Assembly (NCBI GenBank): GCA_964343835.1
Contig: CAYFKR010000011.1
Location: forward strand, 1 to 64,000
DNA from: CALEMW01 sp964343835
Lineage (GTDB): Bacteria > Krumholzibacteriota > Krumholzibacteriia > LZORAL124-64-63
Reading direction: 5' to 3'
Length of the DNA: 64,000 bases
In this document: in pieces, positions 58,499 to 64,000 of the stretch
Layout of the letters: every line of letters starts with the position of its first letter
Position numbering within the stretch: position 1 is the first letter of the stretch
Translations under genes and position numbers: made by a program
Notes under the pieces: model-generated
The model's database searches: none
What the model saw: the letters and a program-made list of their open reading frames with translations, nothing else
Told to the model about the DNA's origin: nothing

Positions 58499-59581
58499 CT
58501 AGCGCATGCGCGCCATGCTGAAGGCGTTCAACTCGGCCATGCGGCCGGCGATGTCGTCGAGGGCGACCTGCTCGTCGGAAAGGCCGGCCTCGTCCACGGC
58601 CCGCGGCATGCCGTAGACCACGCACGTATCCTCGGTCTGGCTCAAGCAGTGGCAGCGACCCGTCTTGAGCGTGCGCACGCCGTCCAGGCCGTCGCACCCC
58701 ATGCCGGTCATCACCACGGCCAGCACGTTGCCCTTCTCGGGAATGATCGAGAGGGAACGGAACAGCACGTCGGCCGCGGGGCGCACGTTGCACTCCGGCG
58801 GATCCTCGTTGAGCCGGGCGATGGAGCGCCCGCTCTCGCGCCTGACGAACATGTGCTTGCCGCCGGGCGCGATGTAGACGTGACGGGGCAGGATCTCCAT
58901 GCCCTCCTCGGCCTCCACCACGGTCAGCGCCGACTTCGAGTCCAGGCTCTTGGCAAGCGATGCCGTGAACAGGGGCGGCATGTGCTGAACCATGACGATG
59001 GGAGTCGGGTAGTCGCCCGGCAGGTTCGGGATGACCCGCGCCAGGGACTCCGGGCCGCCGGTGGACACGGCCAGGGCCGTGATCCAGAAGCCTCCGGGAG
59101 GCGTCAGGACCGTGTTGGCCTTGGCCGGAGGCGCGGCGGGTCGGGCCGGTGCGGCTGCGGGCGACAGCGGGGTCATCCGGCGGGCCGCCAGGGCCTTGAC
59201 CGCCTTGCCGAGATCCTCCGACAGGATGGTGACCGAAGCGGCGAAGCCCGCTCCCGCGGGCTTGCAGACCACCTCGAGGGCGCCGAGCTGGAGGGCCTTC
59301 ACCGTCATGTCCGTCCCGGCGCCGCCGGCGGAGCTCACGACGATCACCTGGGGAGTCCGCGGCCGTCCCTTGAGGGACTCCAGGATCTCCAGACCGTTCA
59401 TGTCGGGCAGGTTCATGTCCAGGAAGACCACGTCGAAGGTGCCGCGGTCGATGGCCTCGAGGCCCTCACGGCCGCGGCCGACCACGTCCACGTGATCGAT
59501 GCCGTCGATGCCCGCCAGGACCTCTCCCATCACCTGCTGGAAGACGATGCTGTCCTCGATCACCAGCGCTCGGAATCCCAT
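58499..59581 (-). CDS. cheB: CheB chemoreceptor methylesterase/glutamine deamidase
   Basis: A protein of 360 residues. Receiver domain about 5-120 (ALVIEDSIVFQQVMGEV, FLDMNLPDMNG with the phosphorylated Asp, VVSSAGG). A Pro/Ala linker (about 140-155) and the methylesterase domain (about 165-355) follow: AVSTGGPESL (Ser), MVQHMPPLFT (His) and VVMTGMGCDGLDG (Asp). It reverses CheR methylation. The chemoreceptor gene ends 60 bases upstream of its start in the operon. Normal length. Confidence 0.96.
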   Translation of the reverse strand: MGFRALVIEDSIVFQQVMGEVLAGIDGIDHVDVVGRGREGLEAIDRGTFDVVFLDMNLPDMNGLEILESLKGRPRTPQVIVVSSAGGAGTDMTVKALQLGALEVVCKPAGAGFAASVTILSEDLGKAVKALAARRMTPLSPAAAPARPAAPPAKANTVLTPPGGFWITALAVSTGGPESLARVIPNLPGDYPTPIVMVQHMPPLFTASLAKSLDSKSALTVVEAEEGMEILPRHVYIAPGGKHMFVRRESGRSIARLNEDPPECNVRPAADVLFRSLSIIPEKGNVLAVVMTGMGCDGLDGVRTLKTGRCHCLSQTEDTCVVYGMPRAVDEAGLSDEQVALDDIAGRMAELNAFSMARMR

Positions 59582-59640
59582 GCTCGTTCATCCCCCGTGT
59601 AGGTGCTGGGGGGCCGGCCGGGGCCGGCCCCCCGTCGTCG

Positions 59641-61413
59641 TCAGACCTGGAACCTGGAGATCAGGGAGTCCATGGTGTCGGCCAGGTCGGACAGCTGTCC
59701 GGCGTTCTGGCGGGCCACCTGCACGCCCTCGTCCGTGGCCATGGCGGCCTCGCGGACGCCCTGGATCGTGCGGGAGATCTCCTGGGTGCCCTCGGCTCCC
59801 TCCTGCACGCGACGGGTGATCTCCTGGGCGGCCTGGTTGGCCACGCCGCCGCTCTTGGCGATCTCGTTCAGGGTCGCCGACTGCTCCTCCACCGCGCTGG
59901 CGATGGACGTGGAGATCTCGTTGACCTCCTCGATCACCGTCGAGATGTTCTCGATGGCGTCGACCGCCGTCACGGTGCTCGACTGCATGTCGGTGATCTC
60001 GCGGTTGATCTCCTCGGTGGCCTGCGTGGTCTGACGGGCCAGTTCCTTGACCTCGTTGGCGACCACCGCGAAGCCCTTGCCGGCCTCGCCGGCGCTGGCG
60101 GCCTCGATGGTGGCATTCAGCGCGAGCAGGTTGGTCTGGTCGGCGATGTCGGTGATCACGTCCAGCACCTTGCCGATCTTGGCCGACGCGCTCTTGAGCT
60201 GCTCCATGATCTCCACCGTCTGCTTGGACTGGCGGTTCGCCTTGGACGCGATGTCGGAGCCGCGCACGGAGCTCTTGGCCACTTCCTGGATCGACGCGCT
60301 CATCTCCTCGATGGACGAGGCGACGGTGTTGAGCATCTGGGACATGTCCTCGGCGGAGCCGGCGATGCCCTGGATGCTGGTGGACAGCTCCTCGCCCGCC
60401 GACGACACCGTGTTGGACACGCTGGCCATCTTCTCCGAGTCGTCCACGAGCTTGTCGGAACGCTCGGCCAGGCTGTTGGAGGTGTCCTTGAGGGTCTGGC
60501 TGCCGCCCTTGAGCTCGGAGATGAGGTCGCGCAGGCCCTCGCTCATGGTGTTGAATGCCCGGCCCAGTTCGCCGATCTCGTCCTCGCGGTCGGCGAAGTC
60601 GGCCTGGTGGCCCAGCTCGCCGCTGGAGAGGTGCTCGGCCAGCTCGACGGCCTGGCCCAGCGGGTCGACGATCAGCTTCTTCATGGCCCAGTTCAGGGCG
60701 AAGGCCAGCAGGCCCAGGCCGATCACGATGATCAGGCCCATGCGGCGGACGCTGGCCATGAAGGCGGCGTCGGCCTCGTCCATGGACTGGATGACCTCGA
60801 AAGCGCCGTGGATGCTGCCGACCTTCCAGTTCTCCATCCGGCCGCCGTAGCCGTCGACGCCGCGGTCGTTGCCCCAGAGCTCCATGGACTGGGCGGGATC
60901 GCCGTGACAGGCCATGCAGTTCTCGCTCAGGCGCACGGGGCGGAAGTAGCGGATGGTGTTGGCTTCGTCGTCGTGCACGTAGTACTCGTCGAGATCGCTT
61001 TCCTTCATGATCTTGAGGGCTTCGGCCTCGATCTCGTCGGGCGTGTTGTCGGGGTTGCGGGGCTCGAACTTGGGCGTGCGGAAGACGTAGCCGCCCTCGT
61101 CCGCGTTCTCCATGACCGAGCGCCACGAGGCCACGATGGGCGCGGCGCCGATGGCCTCGTCGCCCAGGCCGGCGTCGATCTTCTCGCGCAGGTCGGCGAC
61201 GGAGAACATGCCGTCGTGCCAGAGCTGCTCCATGGCGGTGCGGGTACCCTCGGCGCTCAGGAGCACCGAACGGGCCTTCTCCACGTACTGCTGGTCGACC
61301 GAGGTCCGCTCCTCGGAAGCCCACATGCCGAACAGTGCCACGAAGAGCAGGGCGGGCACGCCCACGCTCACCACGGTGATCTTGGTCTTCACGGACCACT
61401 TGTTCCAGAACAT
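59641..61413 (-). CDS. methyl-accepting chemotaxis protein with c-type heme sensor domain
   Basis: A protein of 590 residues. Membrane segment 1 (about 13-32), a periplasmic domain (about 35-215) with ENCMACHGDP, a single CxxCH heme-attachment motif in the layout of the DUF3365/Tll0287-like sensor domain, then membrane segment 2 (about 217-238). HAMP domain (about 240-292) and the signalling hairpin with the receptor tip ITDIADQTNLLALNATIEA. Heme binding suggests sensing of oxygen, NO or redox state. The ATG at 61413 has AGGAGG 6 bases upstream. Co-transcribed with cheA, cheW, cheB and cheR. No pentapeptide for CheR/CheB at the C-terminus (ends SRFQV). Confidence 0.93.
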   Translation of the reverse strand: MFWNKWSVKTKITVVSVGVPALLFVALFGMWASEERTSVDQQYVEKARSVLLSAEGTRTAMEQLWHDGMFSVADLREKIDAGLGDEAIGAAPIVASWRSVMENADEGGYVFRTPKFEPRNPDNTPDEIEAEALKIMKESDLDEYYVHDDEANTIRYFRPVRLSENCMACHGDPAQSMELWGNDRGVDGYGGRMENWKVGSIHGAFEVIQSMDEADAAFMASVRRMGLIIVIGLGLLAFALNWAMKKLIVDPLGQAVELAEHLSSGELGHQADFADREDEIGELGRAFNTMSEGLRDLISELKGGSQTLKDTSNSLAERSDKLVDDSEKMASVSNTVSSAGEELSTSIQGIAGSAEDMSQMLNTVASSIEEMSASIQEVAKSSVRGSDIASKANRQSKQTVEIMEQLKSASAKIGKVLDVITDIADQTNLLALNATIEAASAGEAGKGFAVVANEVKELARQTTQATEEINREITDMQSSTVTAVDAIENISTVIEEVNEISTSIASAVEEQSATLNEIAKSGGVANQAAQEITRRVQEGAEGTQEISRTIQGVREAAMATDEGVQVARQNAGQLSDLADTMDSLISRFQV

Positions 61414-61467
61414 CGTCATCCTCCTGATCCGGAGCGTCGCTCCGTCGTCATGCACTCCGTCGGCGGG

Positions 61468-61980
61468 TCAGACCTGAGCCGCCTGGTGCTGGTACTGGGC
61501 GCCAAGGCCGGCCGAGAGCAGATTGCGCAGGGCCAGCACCAGCAGGAGCTGCCCATCCAGCTTCAACACGCCCGAGAGATGGTTCACTTCGAGGCCGTTG
61601 GCGTTGGCGGGGGGAGCGTCGAGGCCCTCCTCGCCGACGGTGGCCACGTCGGAGATGCCGTCGACCAGCAGGCCGATGGCGTCGTTGCCGAGTCCGTCGT
61701 CGACCAGTCCCTGGTCCACCAGACGGCTCATCTCGCCCCCCGTCTTCAGGATGATGCACCGCGAGGAGGGGGTGACCTCACGGGACTTCAGGCCGAGCCC
61801 GGGGCTCGGATCGAACACGGTGATGATCTGCCCGCGCAGGTTGAGCAGGCCCCTCACGGCGGGGGGCGCCTTCTCGACCGGCGTGAACTGGACGCCGCGG
61901 ATGATCTCGCGCACGTACAGGATGTCGATCCCGAACAGGTGGTCGTCCATCCTGAAGGACACGAACTGCTGCTCAAACAT
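61468..61980 (-). CDS. cheW: CheW coupling protein
   Basis: A protein of 170 residues, normal length. It links the receptor and CheA in the chemotaxis array. FVSFRMDDHLFGIDILYVREI at the N-terminus and AVRGLLNLRGQIITVFDP are characteristic. Its start overlaps the end of cheA by 8 bases, so translation is coupled. An insert around 110-135 (GEEGLDAPPANANGLEV) is longer than usual. The receptor gene starts 55 bases after its stop. Confidence 0.95.
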   Translation of the reverse strand: MFEQQFVSFRMDDHLFGIDILYVREIIRGVQFTPVEKAPPAVRGLLNLRGQIITVFDPSPGLGLKSREVTPSSRCIILKTGGEMSRLVDQGLVDDGLGNDAIGLLVDGISDVATVGEEGLDAPPANANGLEVNHLSGVLKLDGQLLLVLALRNLLSAGLGAQYQHQAAQV

Positions 61981-64000
61981 GGGCCATCACCTCGTTTCCG
62001 ACCTGCTGGATCGTCTCGGCGAGACGGTCCTTGTCGAGCTTGATCTGGTGGGCGCTCACGCCCGCGGCGAAGCTCTGCTCGCGCACCTCGTCGCTGTCCA
62101 GCGACGTCAGCGTGATCACGGGCAGTTCCGCGAAGCGCTCCGATGCGCGGACCTTGCGGGTGAGCTCCAACCCGTCCATCTCGGGCATCTCGATGTCCGT
62201 GAGGAGGAGGTCGTAGCTCGACTTGGCGCTCGTGATCATCTCCCACGCCTCGCGGCCGTCGCGGGCGGTGTCCACCTCGAAGCCCAGCGACGTGACGTAG
62301 CTCTTGACCATGGCGCGGAAGAACGACGTGTCCTCGGCGAGCAGGATCTTCATGCCGTCCAGGCGCCCGCCGCGCTCGGACTTGGCGTAGATGTCCGGCT
62401 CGGCGGCCTCGAAGAGGCTGTAGATGTCCAGGAACGTCGTGAGCTCGCCCTCGATCACGGCCGACCCGATCACGCCCGTCCCGCGGATGCTGTCGCGGTC
62501 CACCTGGGCGCGGGTCGAGATCACGTCCTCGCAGGCGGTCACGACGATGCCCAGGGGGTACTTCACGAGCTTCGGGATGATCACGAAGAGCTCTTCGGGC
62601 TCGTCGTCGAGGGCCTTGATCGGCATGAAGTCGTGGAGACGCAGCAGGCGCAGCGAATCCTTCTCGTACTTCAGGTACTCGCGGTCGCCGATGCGCTCGA
62701 TGGCGTCCGAGTCGATCTTCTCGATGCGGGCCACCAGGTCCAGGTTCAGGGCGAAGCGCTCGGTCTCGTGGTTGCGGAAGAGCAGCAGGGTCTGGCTCTC
62801 CGTCCGCTCCAGGTAGGCGTGGCTGAGGGCGTTGGTGGTCTCCGCGGACTCGACGTCCGTGAAGCGCAGCGACGCCTCGTCGGCGATGCCGACCACGTCC
62901 AGGATCATGGCCACGCCGCCGTCGCCCATGATGGTGGCGCCCGCGTAGCACTTGCTGTCCTTGAGCATGCCCGGCAGGGGCTTGACGACGATCTCCTCGC
63001 TGTCCATCACCTCGTCCACCACCAGGCCGTACCTGTTCTCGCCCATCTTCAGGACCAGGATGTTGGTGGCGCGGCGGATGCGCTCCAGCTCGTCCTCGGC
63101 CACCAGGGTCTCGATGGGGTCGTGACCGAGCAGGTTCGACAGGCGCACCAGCGGCAGCAGCTTGCCCCGCAGGCGCATGACCTCGCGGCCCTGCACGTTC
63201 TCCACGCGGCTGCGGTCGTCGCCGGCCCGCAGACGGACCAGTTCGTCCAGACTGACCTGGGGCACCGCGAACCGTCGTCCGGCCACCTTCACCAGCAGCG
63301 ACGGGATGATGGCCAGGGTCAGGGGCAGCTTGAGGGTCATGCGCGTGCCCTCGTTGACGCGGCTCTCCACGTCGATGCTGCCGCCCAGGTTCTCGATGTT
63401 GCTGCGCACGACGTCCATGCCGACGCCGCGGCCCGAGATGTCGCTGACCTGCTCGGCGGTCGAGAAGCCGGGGGCCATGATCAGCATGACGGCCTCGCGG
63501 TCGTCCATGCGCTCGGCCTGCTCCTCGGTGATCACGCCCTTCTCCACGGCCTTGCCCTTGATGGACACGGGGTCGATGCCGCGGCCGTCATCGGCGATCT
63601 CGATGTTCACCTGGCCGCCCTCGTGGTAGGCGCGCACGGTCAGCTTGCCCGTGCGGGACGGGACTTGCCGGCGGCTTCGCGCTCCGACGCCGTCTCGAGC
63701 CCGTGGTCCAGGGAGTTGCGGATCATGTGGTTCAGGGGGTCGGACAGGGATTCGATGATCGACTTGTCCAGCTCCACCTCGTTGCCCTCGACCTGGAGGA
63801 AGACCTCCTTGCCCGTCTTGCGGCCCAGCTCCCGCACCTGGCGGGGCAGCTTGCCGAAGAGGGTCTCCATGTTCTGCATCCGCGTGCGCATGATGTTCTC
63901 CTGCAGCGACGTCGTGACGCCGTCCAGGTTCACCATGCTGGCGTTCATGCCGGGGAGGTCGCTCAGACGCGAGGGCTGTCCCTGGAGCAGTCGCTCCCGG
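61973..64000 (-). CDS. cheA: CheA histidine kinase with CheY-like receiver, 5' end beyond the window, one frameshift
   Basis: The visible 676 codons begin inside the dimerisation/catalytic region. N-box NHMIRNSLDHGLE lies in frame A (64000 to about 63650). The rest is in frame B: DDGRGIDP, SGRGVGMDVVRSNIENL (G-boxes), a first CheW-like domain (TLAIIPSLLVKVAGRRFAVP), a second one, and a CheY-like receiver at the C-terminus (ILLAEDTSFFRAMV, DLLLTDIEMPEMDG). The frame changes near 63650-63660, at AGKSRP, where relatives read AGKxRxGKLTVRAY; one missing base would explain it. The stretch is short and C/G-rich, so this may be an assembly error; a real mutation would disable the chemotaxis system. 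Start and Hpt domain lie beyond 64000. Confidence 0.9.
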   Translation of the reverse strand, partial: PGATAPGTALASERPPRHERQHGEPGRRHDVAAGEHHAHADAEHGDPLRQAAPPGAGAGPQDGQGGLPPGRGQRGGAGQVDHRIPVRPPEPHDPQLPGPRARDGVGARSRRQVPSRTGKLTVRAYHEGGQVNIEIADDGRGIDPVSIKGKAVEKGVITEEQAERMDDREAVMLIMAPGFSTAEQVSDISGRGVGMDVVRSNIENLGGSIDVESRVNEGTRMTLKLPLTLAIIPSLLVKVAGRRFAVPQVSLDELVRLRAGDDRSRVENVQGREVMRLRGKLLPLVRLSNLLGHDPIETLVAEDELERIRRATNILVLKMGENRYGLVVDEVMDSEEIVVKPLPGMLKDSKCYAGATIMGDGGVAMILDVVGIADEASLRFTDVESAETTNALSHAYLERTESQTLLLFRNHETERFALNLDLVARIEKIDSDAIERIGDREYLKYEKDSLRLLRLHDFMPIKALDDEPEELFVIIPKLVKYPLGIVVTACEDVISTRAQVDRDSIRGTGVIGSAVIEGELTTFLDIYSLFEAAEPDIYAKSERGGRLDGMKILLAEDTSFFRAMVKSYVTSLGFEVDTARDGREAWEMITSAKSSYDLLLTDIEMPEMDGLELTRKVRASERFAELPVITLTSLDSDEVREQSFAAGVSAHQIKLDKDRLAETIQQVGNEVMAHV
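63640..63665 (-). other. frameshift site in cheA
   Basis: Frame A reads ...EREAAGKSRPARAS-stop (TGA at 63642-63640). Frame B continues TGKLTVRAY from about 63653. A single base deletion (minus strand near CCCGCACGGG) joins them. Both sides are fully conserved in sequence. Confidence 0.7.

Overview
The window is high-GC DNA from an uncultured-type bacterium, probably of the Eisenbacteria/Krumholzibacteria/Latescibacteria part of the FCB superphylum. The basis is six secreted proteins that end in the same FlgD-like Ig/sorting domain (a NPFNP-type motif, then a YDxRGR...LxDG...G.H...WDG...G..SG.Y core), plus long secreted beta-propeller, PKD and subtilase proteins. This assignment is inference; no rRNA or tRNA gene lies in the window. 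Frequent GTG and TTG starts, and several -10 elements of the form TGnTATCAT, fit one genome from about 2.7 kb onward.

Layout. (1) 1-2695: the end of what looks like a chromosomal integron cassette array. Three attC-like sites separate AT-richer cassettes encoding a small membrane protein, a YaaW-like protein, a phosphorothioate-DNA-type (SBD-HNH) restriction enzyme and a small conserved protein. (2) 2692-5232, minus strand: a sulfur-trafficking operon (TusA-like, DsrE-like, TusA-OsmC fusion, MetE-like methyltransferase). The last gene carries an in-frame UGA at a position I recall as Cys in the family, followed by a SECIS-like hairpin. (3) 5.5-19.2 kb: secreted and surface proteins, VOC and cupin genes, an XRE/DUF2975 pair, a sugar transferase, and a trypsin-like secreted protease. 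(4) 19.2-24.1 kb: PHP phosphoesterase, a cytidylyltransferase/CDP-glycerol transferase fusion, SRAP/HMCES protein, pyruvate kinase. (5) 24.2-34.6 kb: BNR-propeller protein, MBOAT plus SGNH polysaccharide acetylation pair, membrane and transport proteins, M28 peptidase. (6) 34.6-38.6 kb: a divergent FixJ-type regulator and TPR-histidine kinase sharing a DosR-like palindrome, with a second copy upstream of a secreted-protein gene. (7) 38.7-49.4 kb: a large endonuclease I lipoprotein, an S9-like hydrolase, and two tandem subtilases, the first interrupted by an amber codon. (8) 49.5-57.3 kb: a DUF6132-like mini-protein with a second in-frame UGA at a conserved Cys and a very good SECIS-like hairpin, a metal-binding-looking secreted protein, an S9 peptidase, a seven-CxxCH cytochrome, glnS, a MarR-GNAT fusion, and a Cys-rich CCGK-repeat protein. 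(9) 57.4-64.0 kb, minus strand: a chemotaxis operon cheA (frameshifted and cut by the window end), cheW, a heme-c sensor MCP, cheB and cheR.

Taken together, the main story is redox and sulfur/selenium chemistry. Two independent UGA codons at probable Cys positions with downstream hairpins suggest that this organism decodes UGA as selenocysteine. One of them sits in a gene whose operon partners are all persulfide- or thiol-handling proteins. The cytochrome and the c-heme chemoreceptor fit a redox-sensing lifestyle. The secreted hydrolases and their common C-terminal domain point to a heavily decorated cell surface or a degradative secretome. Nothing in the window identifies the Sec machinery (selA-D) or the integron integrase; both would have to lie elsewhere.
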